DNA from: Candidatus Brocadia sp. WS118
Lineage (GTDB): Bacteria; Planctomycetota; Brocadiia; Brocadiales; Brocadiaceae
DNA: 64,000 nt
Assembly (NCBI GenBank): GCA_007618135.1
Contig: PHFX01000148.1
Coordinates: 1 to 64,000, forward strand
Direction of reading: 5' to 3'
How positions within the stretch are numbered: position 1 is the first letter of the stretch; each line of letters opens with the position of its first letter. The position numbers and the translations under genes are program-made. The notes beneath the pieces were generated by a model. The model saw only the letters and a list, made by a program, of their open reading frames with translations. It did no database searches and had not been told where the DNA came from. Shown here piece by piece: positions 26,432 through 34,976 of the stretch.

Positions 26432-27829
26432 TCATTTTGCGTTTTGCAGTGCATGCAGAATTTTTTTGGAAAACTCAGTGAGTGTGTTATCGCGTGCCCC
26501 CATAATGAGGATACAGTCGCCTGCCACGGCATGGTATTTAATTGCAGGTATAATATCATCTCTGTTTTCAATGAAAAAGGCATTTTTACCGCATTTATTT
26601 ACCCGCGTAATAATATCGGCAGAAGAGATGTTCCTCCGGGTGGTGCCACCAGCATAGAATATTTCAGGCATAAAGAGAATGTCCCGGGGAGAAAGTACGC
26701 TTATAAAGGCATGGATAAGTTCCTCTTTCATGAAGTTCGTGGGGCCAAAGCCGTGTGGCTGAAAGATAGCAATCAACCGGTTGCAACCCAGTTTTGTCGC
26801 GGTTATCGCTGCAACAATCTTATCAGGATTATGGGCATAGTCATCTATTACCGTTATTCCATGAACTTCCCCAATAATATCCATCCGGCGTTGGACGCCC
26901 TTGAATTGTCTAAGCGCTGCGGATGTCGTGTCGTCTGTGACCTTAAGCCTTCTCGCCACGGCAATCGCTGCAAGTGCATTTGACACATTATACCTACCCG
27001 GCAGGTTGATTTGAAAAGGATGTCCATCTACGGTGAAACTGGATTGAAAAGATTTATGAACGATATTTTTTGCGATGATAGCAGCAGGGTTACAGAGTCC
27101 ATAAGTAACAATGTCCTTATGGGTAAAATCGGTCTTTTTTAGATAGGGGCAATCGGCATTGACAATGAGGGTGTCTCTGGTATTGTGTGCAAGGACAAGA
27201 AACATCCTGGAGATTTCTTCGATCGTTTTGTGATCTTTCGAGACATTCGTGATTACGGAAATACACGGGGTATAGGAAATAATGCTGCCGTCACTCTCGT
27301 CAGCCTCAATAGAAATAATAGTCGACGTGCCTGCTTTTGCATTACCTAAAAAGGAATGATGCACATAATTTTTGATGCAACCACCCACGATAATCGTAGG
27401 AGACATGCCGGCGAAGTCAAGGATATAACCCACCATGCAGCTTACGGTAGTCTTTCCATTTGTTCCACCGATAGCTATTCCTTGCATAGGATTAAACATT
27501 TCGGCCAGGAGGGCGGCACGCTTCAGAATTGTCTTGTTCAAGAGACGCGCCTTTTTAATGTCCGGGTTGTCTTCCTCGATCGCCGTGGAGACAATGACAA
27601 AGTCTGTATTTTCGTCAATACCGGAACCATTCTGAAGGTGGAGTGATATACCCTGGTCTGCAAGTTTAAAAAAGACATCGGTGGTAATATGTTTGTCAAA
27701 ATTTCTATCCGATCCACTCACACGGTGGCCTTGCTCCCTGAGCACCTGGGCGATGGCGCTCATCCCGATACCGCCTACTCCGATAAAATGATATGAACAT
27801 TTCTTTACATCGTCATAAATTTTCATCAT
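26432..27829 (-). CDS. murC: UDP-N-acetylmuramate-L-alanine ligase (MurC) or close Mur-ligase relative
   Basis: 465 residues with the three Mur domains: the N-terminal Rossmann part YHFIGVGGIGMSAIAQVLREQG, the central ATPase and ADESDGS segment, and the C-terminal domain with VIDDYAHNPDKIVAAI. In MurC the P-loop is normally G-T-H-G-K-T-T; here it reads GGTNGKTTVS, Asn in place of His. Also ITNVSKDHKT replaces the usual ITNIDADH. These changes make the substrate less certain: MurC is most likely, but an Mpl-like or other L-alanine ligase is possible. No other mur gene is nearby. Confidence 0.8.
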   Translation of the reverse strand: MMKIYDDVKKCSYHFIGVGGIGMSAIAQVLREQGHRVSGSDRNFDKHITTDVFFKLADQGISLHLQNGSGIDENTDFVIVSTAIEEDNPDIKKARLLNKTILKRAALLAEMFNPMQGIAIGGTNGKTTVSCMVGYILDFAGMSPTIIVGGCIKNYVHHSFLGNAKAGTSTIISIEADESDGSIISYTPCISVITNVSKDHKTIEEISRMFLVLAHNTRDTLIVNADCPYLKKTDFTHKDIVTYGLCNPAAIIAKNIVHKSFQSSFTVDGHPFQINLPGRYNVSNALAAIAVARRLKVTDDTTSAALRQFKGVQRRMDIIGEVHGITVIDDYAHNPDKIVAAITATKLGCNRLIAIFQPHGFGPTNFMKEELIHAFISVLSPRDILFMPEIFYAGGTTRRNISSADIITRVNKCGKNAFFIENRDDIIPAIKYHAVAGDCILIMGARDNTLTEFSKKILHALQNAK

Positions 27830-28000
27830 ATCGGTTAACCACCTTAAACTATGGGGTGATTGAGGGGTATCGAGGGTACAGCAAAAATGCCCTGAGTGTG
27901 GGTTGTGATATTCAATGTATTCTTGCCTGGTTCATAAGCGATATGACTATACAGAATGAAGTTTTACTTGTCAAAATATTTCTCTATTTGTTATTCATTC

Positions 28001-28029
28001 TTGACAAGTCTTACGAATCATTCTAGAAT
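28001..28029 (+). promoter_or_regulatory. Sigma70-type promoter of the speDE unit
   Basis: TTGACA (28001-28006), 17-nt spacer, TAGAAT (28024-28029), about 75 bp upstream of the speD GTG. The rest of 27830-28000 shows no gene. Confidence 0.75.
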
Positions 28030-28105
28030 CTGGCGTTTCTTTAATTCGTTATTTTTAAACGTGGTATTTAATCATGGTGCAAAATGACAGGGGCTCGATA
28101 ACGTC

Positions 28106-28528
28106 GTGGATACCTTAGGCAGACATCTTATTCTTGAGGCATGGGGATGCTGTAAGGAGATCATTGACAGTGTTGATGCTGTAAAGAGTATTCTGGTTAA
28201 GGCTACAGAATCTACAAATGCAACTTTGGTGGATGTTGTATGCCATCGATTTAGCCCTTACGGCGTTACGGGTGTGGCTATTCTTGCAGAATCACATATT
28301 TCAGTTCATACCTGGCCCGAACATGGATACGCCGCTGTGGATGTCTTCATATGTGGCAATACCGTTAATCCGCAGAATGCTGCTTCTTTTATCGCACAGG
28401 CATTTTATGCACAGGAAACCTCCCTTATGGAGCTGGAAAGAGGAAATTTCTTATCGAAAAACATACGAAATGGTAGGCCGACGAAAGAAATGGTCTGTAT
28501 CGTGGATTCTAACGAGCGAAGCTACTGA
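28106..28528 (+). CDS. speD: S-adenosylmethionine decarboxylase proenzyme
   Basis: 140 residues of the prokaryotic SpeD type. The proenzyme cleaves itself to create a pyruvoyl group and then decarboxylates SAM to give the aminopropyl donor for spermidine. The self-cleavage site is visible as ILAESHISVHTWPEHGYAAVDVF, between Glu62 and Ser63, with the catalytic Cys in DVFICGN. The start is a GTG at 28106. speE begins 21 bp downstream, so the two form a spermidine-synthesis unit. Confidence 0.95.
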   Translation: MDTLGRHLILEAWGCCKEIIDSVDAVKSILVKATESTNATLVDVVCHRFSPYGVTGVAILAESHISVHTWPEHGYAAVDVFICGNTVNPQNAASFIAQAFYAQETSLMELERGNFLSKNIRNGRPTKEMVCIVDSNERSY

Positions 28529-28549
28529 TAAGGACATAGAGAAGTCTTT

Positions 28550-29497
28550 ATGGAAAAAGCCCAGATAAATTGGATTGATGATTATTTTAATAATTATGAA
28601 TTGCACAAACATGCCTTTAAGGATGTTGTATGCCAGGTGCAATCTGAAATTCAAAAAATCATAATTGTGGATACGTATAATTATGGACGATGTCTTATCC
28701 TTGATAACGAGTTCCAATCGGCAGAGATGGATGAATTTATTTATCACGAGGCGCTTGTGCATCCATCCCTTATTTTACATCCCGGTGCAGAGCGTGTTCT
28801 CGTTCTAGGTGGTGGTGAAGGGGCAACGCTGCGTGAAGTGCTTCGTTATAAGACAGTAAAAAAGGCTGTCATGGTTGACGTTGATAAGGAAATGATCGCT
28901 TGTTCTAAAAAATTTCTTCCTTCATTTCATGACGGCGCATTTGATGATAATCGTGTGGAGGTCGTTATCGAAGATGGGAGAAAATATGTGGAACGGGTAC
29001 AAGATCGCTTTGATGTAGTCGTTATAGATGTAAACGACCCATTGGATGGAGGGCCGTCGTACATGCTTTTTACGATGGAATTCTATCAGATCATTGCAGA
29101 AAAATTGAAGGCAGATGGAATCCTCATCGTGCAATCGGGTGCCGCATCCGTTTCTGAGAATGATGCATTTACGAGTATTTGCAACACGATTAATAAAGTC
29201 TTCTCCCATGTATTCCCCTATGTTACCTATATTCCTTCCTATGCATTGCCATGGGGTTTTTCCATGGCAACACATAATCCATCAAACCTTGATATTTCTG
29301 GCGATGAAATTGATGCAAGGATTCATTCAAGAATCACCGGCAAACTTCGTTTTTATGATAGCATTACTCACCACGCCTTGTTTAATCTGCCAAAGTATTT
29401 GCGATCGGACATTCAAAGGCAAAGACGCATAATACGGGACAAAGATCCCCTAAAAGAACACTATCCCGGCATTCCTACAGAATCCACAAACCCTTAG
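28550..29497 (+). CDS. speE: Spermidine synthase (polyamine aminopropyltransferase)
   Basis: 315 residues. SpeE transfers the aminopropyl group of decarboxylated SAM to putrescine. Seen: LDNEFQSAEMDEFIYHEALVHP, the SAM-like binding motif VLVLGGGEGATLREVLRY, MVDVDKEMI and the active-site segment VVIDVNDPLDGGPS. It follows speD at 21 bp. It is convergent with clpP; the 170 bp between (29498-29668) holds no convincing gene. Confidence 0.93.
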   Translation: MEKAQINWIDDYFNNYELHKHAFKDVVCQVQSEIQKIIIVDTYNYGRCLILDNEFQSAEMDEFIYHEALVHPSLILHPGAERVLVLGGGEGATLREVLRYKTVKKAVMVDVDKEMIACSKKFLPSFHDGAFDDNRVEVVIEDGRKYVERVQDRFDVVVIDVNDPLDGGPSYMLFTMEFYQIIAEKLKADGILIVQSGAASVSENDAFTSICNTINKVFSHVFPYVTYIPSYALPWGFSMATHNPSNLDISGDEIDARIHSRITGKLRFYDSITHHALFNLPKYLRSDIQRQRRIIRDKDPLKEHYPGIPTESTNP

Positions 29498-29668
29498 GCG
29501 GTGTGATATATTTGATAAGAACGAACTGGAGGATTTCATGGGACAGGAGATATAGAGTCTTTACCTGCTGCTGACGAGAATAGAGAGGGGCTTCAGGGAT
29601 CTCAAGAGCATGTCTTGATATGCACCTGGTCTATCATCCGGAGGAACAAAGGGCAGACGCACCTATAT

Positions 29669-30337
29669 TTATATCTTTTTATCTCTTAGCGACTCTATCA
29701 CCTCATCGACAAGTCCGTATGCCTTTGCCTCATGAGATGACATATAAAAATCACGATCAACGTCCGCTTCTACGCGTTCTAATGGTTGTCCTGTATGTTT
29801 TACAAGGATTCCATTCAAACATTTTTTCATCCGCAGTATCTCTTCGGCTTGAATACTGATGTCCGTTGCCGTACCTCTCATACCACCCCAGGGTTGATGG
29901 AGCATGATACGGGTATGCGGAAGGCCAAACCTCTTTCCCTTGGTTCCACCAGCAAGAAGGATTGCCGCCATGCTGTATGCCTGGCCAATGCAAAAGGTGG
30001 CCACATCGCATTGTACAAATTGCATGGTGTCATAAATAGCCAAACCAGAGGTAATGGATCCCCCGGGTGAATTGATATAAATATTGATATCCTGGTTTTT
30101 ATTCTCATTCTGGAGGAATAGTATCTGTGCAATTACCAGGTTTGATAACGTATCTTCGATAGCTGAACCAATAAAGATAATGCGGTCTTTGAGTAACCTC
30201 GAAAATATATCATAATGCCTCTCACCATACCCGGTTTTTTCAACAACATATGGCACAAAAAGGCTGCCATAGGAAATCTTCGATTTTTCATGAGGAAACT
30301 TACCACTTTCCAGATACGACAAATACTCTTTATACAC
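29669..30337 (-). CDS. clpP: ATP-dependent Clp protease proteolytic subunit
   Basis: 222 residues. ClpP forms the barrel-shaped peptidase that works with ClpX or ClpA. The catalytic triad is visible: Ser122 in GQAYSMAA, His147 in [10 protein letters not shown] and Asp196 in DRDFYMS. The Gln-Tyr before the Ser (AYS) differs from the common AAS but leaves the triad intact. It lies 55 bp downstream of tig, the standard tig-clpP order; clpX does not follow here. Confidence 0.95.
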   Translation of the reverse strand: MYKEYLSYLESGKFPHEKSKISYGSLFVPYVVEKTGYGERHYDIFSRLLKDRIIFIGSAIEDTLSNLVIAQILFLQNENKNQDINIYINSPGGSITSGLAIYDTMQFVQCDVATFCIGQAYSMAAILLAGGTKGKRFGLPHTRIMLHQPWGGMRGTATDISIQAEEILRMKKCLNGILVKHTGQPLERVEADVDRDFYMSSHEAKAYGLVDEVIESLRDKKI

Positions 30338-30392
30338 AAAAACTCCTTTTCCACATAATGGTTACTTCTTTCTAATTGATATCATTTAACCT

Positions 30393-31676
30393 TTATTCTG
30401 CTATCTTGGCTTCTTTCAGGAGCAGGTTCATTACCTTTCCTTCACGCATGTCGTTTCGTAAATATGACAAATTTCCTTGCCGTTCCAGTTGTTTACGGAC
30501 CCGCATTGTGTCGGTATTATAAGCCCTTGCTATACTGGCTATTCGTTGTTCAACCTCGTTTTCAGTGATAAATATCTTCTCTTTTTCAGCAATATAATTC
30601 ATAATCAGCGATGCTTTTAACTCTCGCATTACCGATTCAGCCGATGCGCTTTTGATTGTTTCCGTTTGTTTTTGAATCTCTTCTAAGGGAACGCCCCGGT
30701 TTAGCAAATTCAATTGATGTTTGTATACCCTCTGATCGGTATGATAACTTAAAAAATCCTGAGGTAATTCGACTTTCGTCTGACCTAGAAGGATATCAAG
30801 TATCTGATTTCTTAAATCGTCTTCAACCCATCTCTTTTTATCTATCTCAATCCGTTTTTTCATATGAGATTTCAAATCTTCCAGTGAATTAAAACCCAAT
30901 GTTTTAGCAAAATCTTCATTCACCTCGGGAGGTACTAAACGTTTTATTTCTTTCACCGTAAGTTTCAATTTTGCTTCTGTTCCCCGGCACTCCTCTTTTA
31001 CAAAATTCTGAGAGAGTTTTATATCAATCTCACGCTTTTCACCTGACCGTGTACCCTCTAATTTTGTAGCTAAATCAGGAATTGTAGTATTGGCAACTGC
31101 AACACCATCTGCCACCAGGATTTCGATATCCTCATCTTCTAGCACGGCATTTCCACGGACTTCTATGGTGCAATCGCAAATAATTTGATCTCCTCTTTGC
31201 ACATTTCCGTCTTTAACTAACGTCAATTGTGCCTTCCGGAAGGCCGTATCCGTTAAGGCCTTCTGCAAATCGTCTTCAGTTACTTCGGCAGGCTTTTTCA
31301 TTAACGGCAAACCTTTATATTGACTGACTTCAAAGGACGGCCATACCTCTAACGTTACGTCAAACGTAAGCGGTTTTCCCATTTCCAGTGCTATTTCACC
31401 AAATTTTGGATTACCCACGGGGTTCAGTTTGTGTTCCTCAAGCGTTTTTTGGTAGCAATCACTAACTACTGATTGTTTTACCTCATCTTTAATCTGAGGA
31501 CCAAACCGTTTTTCAACCAATTTTCGTGGTGCACGTCCCTTTCTGAAACCGGGTAATTCTACCGTGTCACAAACCTCTACTGTCTTCTTTTCAAACTCAC
31601 TTTCGATCGTTTCCTTTGGTATTTCAAATTTTAAAACCTTTTTACAAGGACCAGCTTCTTCAATTGTGACATTCAT
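30393..31676 (-). CDS. tig: Trigger factor
   Basis: 428 residues. Trigger factor binds the ribosome exit tunnel and folds nascent chains, with a peptidyl-prolyl isomerase domain. Seen: the N-terminal ribosome-binding motif PGFRKGRAPRKLVEKRFG, the FKBP-like middle (GDQIICDCTIEV), and the helical C-terminal domain ending in MNLLLKEAKIAE. ATG 31676 is the start: the reading frame stays open further upstream only because it runs through the tRNA-Gly and tRNA-Leu genes. The gene follows the tRNA cluster and precedes clpP. Confidence 0.94.
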   Translation of the reverse strand: MNVTIEEAGPCKKVLKFEIPKETIESEFEKKTVEVCDTVELPGFRKGRAPRKLVEKRFGPQIKDEVKQSVVSDCYQKTLEEHKLNPVGNPKFGEIALEMGKPLTFDVTLEVWPSFEVSQYKGLPLMKKPAEVTEDDLQKALTDTAFRKAQLTLVKDGNVQRGDQIICDCTIEVRGNAVLEDEDIEILVADGVAVANTTIPDLATKLEGTRSGEKREIDIKLSQNFVKEECRGTEAKLKLTVKEIKRLVPPEVNEDFAKTLGFNSLEDLKSHMKKRIEIDKKRWVEDDLRNQILDILLGQTKVELPQDFLSYHTDQRVYKHQLNLLNRGVPLEEIQKQTETIKSASAESVMRELKASLIMNYIAEKEKIFITENEVEQRIASIARAYNTDTMRVRKQLERQGNLSYLRNDMREGKVMNLLLKEAKIAE

Positions 31677-31720
31677 AATGATATTATCCTGCAATACGTT
31701 CCCATCTAAAAATAAATAAA

Positions 31721-31795
31721 TGGAGCGGGTGATGGGGTTCGAACCCACGACATTCACGTTGGCAACGTGACGCTCTACCACTGAGCTACACCCGC
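31721..31795 (-). tRNA. tRNA-Gly (anticodon GCC), CCA encoded
   Basis: Cloverleaf on the minus strand: acceptor GCGGGTG/CACCCGC, D arm TAGCTCAGTGGTAGAGC, anticodon stem CACGT/ACGTG with loop TGCCA and anticodon GCC, T arm GGGTTCGAACCCC. CCA is encoded at 31721-31723. Last tRNA before tig. Confidence 0.96.
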
Positions 31796-31807
31796 TTCTT
31801 TTCTCTT

Positions 31808-31892
31808 TGGTGCGAGAGGGGGGAATCGAACCCCCACGCCGTAAGGCACAAGATCCTAAATCTTGCGCGTCTGCCAGTTCCGCCACCCTCGC
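31808..31892 (-). tRNA. tRNA-Leu (anticodon TAG), CCA encoded
   Basis: Class II tRNA of 85 nt: acceptor GCGAGGG/CTCTCGC with a G-T wobble, anticodon stem CAAGA/TCTTG with loop TTTAGGA (anticodon TAG), long variable arm TGCCTTACGGCG, and T arm GGGGGTTCGATTCCCCC. CCA is encoded at 31808-31810. Confidence 0.96.
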
Positions 31893-32012
31893 CCCATATG
31901 GCAATTGTCTTCACCAACCATCACCTATGGCGGAATTCCCAAACTCTCATTCATTATGTACGAGTCAATGGACAAGAGCATGCTTCTGCATCATGCATAC
32001 AAACGGTATTTA

Positions 32013-32088
32013 TGGTGCGCCCTGAAAGATTCGAACTTTCGACCCACTGATTAAGAGTCAGTTGCTCTACCAACTGAGCTAAGGGCGC
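32013..32088 (-). tRNA. tRNA-Lys (anticodon CTT), CCA encoded
   Basis: Acceptor GCGCCCT/AGGGCGC, D arm TAGCTCAGTTGGTAGAGC, anticodon stem ACTGA/TCAGT with loop CTCTTAA (anticodon CTT), T arm AAAGTTCGAATCTTT. CCA is encoded at 32013-32015. The 120 bp between this and tRNA-Leu hold no gene. Confidence 0.96.
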
Positions 32089-32132
32089 ACTTCCTGAGAA
32101 CTTGCCGAAAACCTATATCGGGTTATTTACAA

Positions 32133-32206
32133 CGCGCCCGGCAGGACTTGAACCTGCAACCGTTGGATTCGAAGTCCACCACTCTATCCAATTGAGCTAC
32201 GAGCGC
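32133..32206 (-). tRNA. tRNA-Arg (anticodon TCG), CCA not encoded
   Basis: Acceptor GCGCTCG/CGGGCGC, D arm TAGCTCAATTGGATAGAGT, anticodon stem GTGGA/TCCAA region with loop CTTCGAA (anticodon TCG), T arm GCAGGTTCAAGTCCTGC. The 3' flank reads G-TTG rather than CCA, so the 3' end must be added by CCA-adding enzyme, unlike its three neighbours. Confidence 0.94.
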
Positions 32207-32284
32207 AGAAATTGTCGCGCAATAAAAAAACGAAAGTCAGATGACACAAAAATAAGAACACCTGTAAAAATTCATAAGTTTTAA

Positions 32285-32312
32285 ATTATAATTATTTTTA
32301 TAAAAAAGTCAA
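32285..32312 (-). promoter_or_regulatory. Sigma70-type promoter of the tRNA-tig-clpP unit
   Basis: On the minus strand TTGACT (32312-32307), 16-nt spacer, TATAAT (32290-32285). Transcription would start about 70 bp before tRNA-Arg and read the four tRNAs, tig and clpP. Confidence 0.75.
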
Positions 32313-32370
32313 CTGCATTATGCCATGCAAAAACACACAAGGGTATTTTAAGTCTAAAGACGTAAGAGAA

Positions 32371-32399
32371 TTGAGAATGCAGATATAGTAAATTATAAA
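32371..32399 (+). promoter_or_regulatory. Sigma70-type promoter of sppA
   Basis: TTGAGA (32371-32376), 17-nt spacer, TATAAA (32394-32399), about 80-95 bp before the sppA start. Confidence 0.6.
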
Positions 32400-32478
32400 A
32401 CATATGGCACATCTGTAGCTCTACAAGGTAGCTGCGTCATCTGAAATCCAAAATACGCTATGTTGCCTAAGAAAATTC

Positions 32479-33483
32479 ATGTATAATTATTTCATTATGA
32501 TACGTAAATATCCTTTTCTCATTTCCGTCACCATTTTGGCTCTGAGCCTCGCCTTTACTTCGGGCTGCAGTTTCATCTCTATTTCCCTGGCGCCATCCAC
32601 CGAACCGCTCAGGGAGACGACGGTATCAGGAAGCGGAAGGGATAAGATACTTATTATCGATGTTTCCGGCATTATTTCTGAGGAGCGAAAACGGGGACTT
32701 GCAGGGCTGTCAGACGAACCGGATATGGTTGCCCGTATCAAAGAAGAGTTGAATACGGCAGCCGGGGACAAACATATGAAAGCCGTCATCCTGCGTATCA
32801 ATAGTCCGGGCGGCACCGTTACCGCCTCGGACATGATTTATCATGAAATCGAGCAGTTTAAGGAAAATACTGATATCAAGGTCATTGCGTGCATCATGGA
32901 TTTAGGGGCGTCCGGCGGTTACTACGTGGCCGTTTCTGCAGATAAGATTATCGCCCACCCCACGACAGTTACCGGCAGCATCGGCGTTATCATGCTCAAT
33001 CTCAGCGTTGAAGGACTCCTTCAAAAGATCGGTGTGAAAGATGCCTCCATCAAGACTGGTGAACACAAGGACATGGGCTCGCCATTGAAAGCAATGACAG
33101 ATGAGGAACGAAAGATATTTCAGGGCATCATGAACAATATGTACGAAAGGTTTTTGTCCGTCATTGCTGAAAACCGGAAGGAACTAACCCAGGAAAAACT
33201 GAGATCGCTTGCAGATGGCAGGATTTATACCTCTCAGCAGGCAGTGGAATATGGCCTTATTGATCAAATTGGTTATCTCGATGAGGCCATTTTACTGGCA
33301 AAGAAAGATGCAGGATTAACAAAGGCACGGGTCGTCATATATCACAGACCCGGTGCTTACAAGAATAATATTTACTCCCAGCTTAGTGGTACTGGTTTTG
33401 GCGCTATCAATCTTCTCAACATCGATCTTAGAACCTTCGTTCATTCAGGAACACCTTCGTTTATGTACCTCTGGGCGCCGTAA
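32479..33483 (+). CDS. sppA: Signal peptide peptidase SppA, 36K type, lipoprotein-like
   Basis: 334 residues. SppA degrades cleaved signal peptides at the membrane. A hydrophobic N-terminus ends in a lipobox FTSGC (Cys30), so the protein is probably lipid-anchored. The Ser-Lys dyad is visible: Ser145 in LGASGGYYVAV and Lys197 in GEHKDMGSP, with the INSPGGTV segment before. ATG 32497 (MIRKYPF) is an alternative start and gives a more typical signal peptide. A lone gene with its own promoter; the next gene, leuB, is convergent. Confidence 0.88.
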   Translation: MYNYFIMIRKYPFLISVTILALSLAFTSGCSFISISLAPSTEPLRETTVSGSGRDKILIIDVSGIISEERKRGLAGLSDEPDMVARIKEELNTAAGDKHMKAVILRINSPGGTVTASDMIYHEIEQFKENTDIKVIACIMDLGASGGYYVAVSADKIIAHPTTVTGSIGVIMLNLSVEGLLQKIGVKDASIKTGEHKDMGSPLKAMTDEERKIFQGIMNNMYERFLSVIAENRKELTQEKLRSLADGRIYTSQQAVEYGLIDQIGYLDEAILLAKKDAGLTKARVVIYHRPGAYKNNIYSQLSGTGFGAINLLNIDLRTFVHSGTPSFMYLWAP

Positions 33484-33498
33484 AATAATGAAAATATT

Positions 33499-33561
33499 AA
33501 AATGCAAAGTGTAAAATTACCGACTTTTATTTTGTATTATTCACTTTTCATTTTGCATTTT
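33499..33561. repeat. Inverted repeat between sppA and leuB
   Basis: AAAATGCAAA (33499-33508) is complementary to TTTGCATTTT (33552-33561), with further weak complementarity between. AT-rich and lying between convergent genes, it could act as a bidirectional terminator or be another dispersed repeat. Confidence 0.4.
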
Positions 33562-33598
33562 CCGCTCGTTTGAGAGAGTATTGCACTAGAATTTAATC

Positions 33599-34705
33599 TT
33601 ATGTAAAATACTCCACCACCTTATCTCCCATTCCAGAGGTCGAGATGATTTTCTCCTTCGGTGTATTTGCACTGGCAATATCACCCGTCCGATAACCATC
33701 TTCCAGTACGGACATAATAGCCTGTTCGATGGCATTCGATTCTTCACTAAGACCAAAGGCGTATTTTAACATCATGGCGCCTGATAGGATTTGGGCTAAC
33801 GGGTTGGCCTTACCTTGTCCGGCGATATCCGGCGCAGAGCCGTGGATAGGCTCAAAGAGTCCAAAGCCCGTCTCTGAGAGGCTGGCACTGGGAAGCATGC
33901 CAATGGAGCCGGTAATGGCAGATGCCAGGTCAGACAGGATATCCCCGAACATGTTTTCCGTAACAATCACATCGAATTGCTTCGGATTCGTTGCGAGTTG
34001 CATGGCGGCATTGTCCACGTACATATGATTGAGTTGTATCTGTGGATAATTTTTCTGAACGCAATCTATAACCACCTTCCGCCATAACTTTGAGCTTTCC
34101 AGGACATTTGCCTTATCAATAGATGTAAGCCTCCTATTGCGTTTCATCGCCGCTTCGCAGGCGACCTTGGTAATCCTCTGAATTTCTGGCACTGAATAGA
34201 TCATATAATCCACGGCGTAATCCCCTTGTACCGCCCCTTCCTTCAGGGTAAGGGCCTTGACCTTGTTCTTGCCGAAATAGACTCCCCCTGTCAGTTCCCG
34301 CACGATCAGGATATCCAACCCCCCTTTCAATCGTTCGGATTTTAGTGATGCAGCATCAGCCAGTGGGCCAAAGATTACTGCCGGACGCAGGTTTGCGAAG
34401 AGACCATAAATGGCCCTCAAGGGTAACAATGCCCCCCGTTCGGGAGTTAATTCCGCAGGAAGATTCTCCCATTTCGGGCCCCCTACCGCGCCAAAATAAA
34501 TGGCATCAGAACCATTACAGATCTTTTTCGTTTCATCGGGCAATGGATGACCGTGCTTATCATAAGCGCCCCCCCCTACCAATGCCTCTTTATATTCAAA
34601 GGTATGATCAAATTTCTTTGCAACGGTATCCAATACCTTTAATCCTTCCTTCATGATTTCCGGTCCAATCCCATCACCGGCCAGCACCGCAATGAATTTT
34701 TTCAT
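33599..34705 (-). CDS. leuB: 3-isopropylmalate dehydrogenase
   Basis: 368 residues. LeuB oxidises and decarboxylates 3-isopropylmalate in leucine synthesis. Seen: FIAVLAGDGIGPEIMKEGLKVL, FGAVGGPKW, LRPAVIF, the substrate-binding REL-TGGVYFG region, and the metal-binding MFGDILSDLASAITGSIGMLPSASL, all standard. It stands alone; leuA, leuC and leuD are not in this window. It is divergent from the glycosyltransferase gene. Confidence 0.94.
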   Translation of the reverse strand: MKKFIAVLAGDGIGPEIMKEGLKVLDTVAKKFDHTFEYKEALVGGGAYDKHGHPLPDETKKICNGSDAIYFGAVGGPKWENLPAELTPERGALLPLRAIYGLFANLRPAVIFGPLADAASLKSERLKGGLDILIVRELTGGVYFGKNKVKALTLKEGAVQGDYAVDYMIYSVPEIQRITKVACEAAMKRNRRLTSIDKANVLESSKLWRKVVIDCVQKNYPQIQLNHMYVDNAAMQLATNPKQFDVIVTENMFGDILSDLASAITGSIGMLPSASLSETGFGLFEPIHGSAPDIAGQGKANPLAQILSGAMMLKYAFGLSEESNAIEQAIMSVLEDGYRTGDIASANTPKEKIISTSGMGDKVVEYFT

Positions 34706-34882
34706 GTATCTGTCTCCGTATAATCCATAATTATTTTAAAATTTGTTTGATTATACACCCCTCATGCAGACAAATAAAATAGAAAATTGCCCCCTTTTAT
34801 TTATTATTGACTCACCATACAAAATGGCTAAAATTACCCATGAATTCGATGAAGGAATTATACAATCGCAAAATTACCAGAC

Positions 34883-34942
34883 AGGTAGGACAAGCGTCTC
34901 GCTTGTTCTTATCATGCCAGACGGGGGACGCCTGACCTACCT
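34883..34942. repeat. Palindromic intergenic repeat between leuB and a glycosyltransferase gene
   Basis: AGGTAGG (34883-34889) pairs with CCTACCT (34936-34942); inside, GGACAAGCG and CGCTTGTTC form a second stem around TCT. The rest of 34706-34976 shows no gene. Confidence 0.55.
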
Positions 34943-34976
34943 TTGATGTTTTTCTCTGTGCCTTTGTGGTTTCGAG

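Noticed and set aside
31677-31904. Upstream extension of the trigger-factor reading frame
   Set aside because: It runs through tRNA-Gly and tRNA-Leu; the first residues come from tRNA sequence. The real start is ATG 31676.
34743-34946. 67-codon frame between leuB and the glycosyltransferase gene
   Set aside because: It is largely the palindromic repeat at 34883-34942 and lacks a domain or Shine-Dalgarno.
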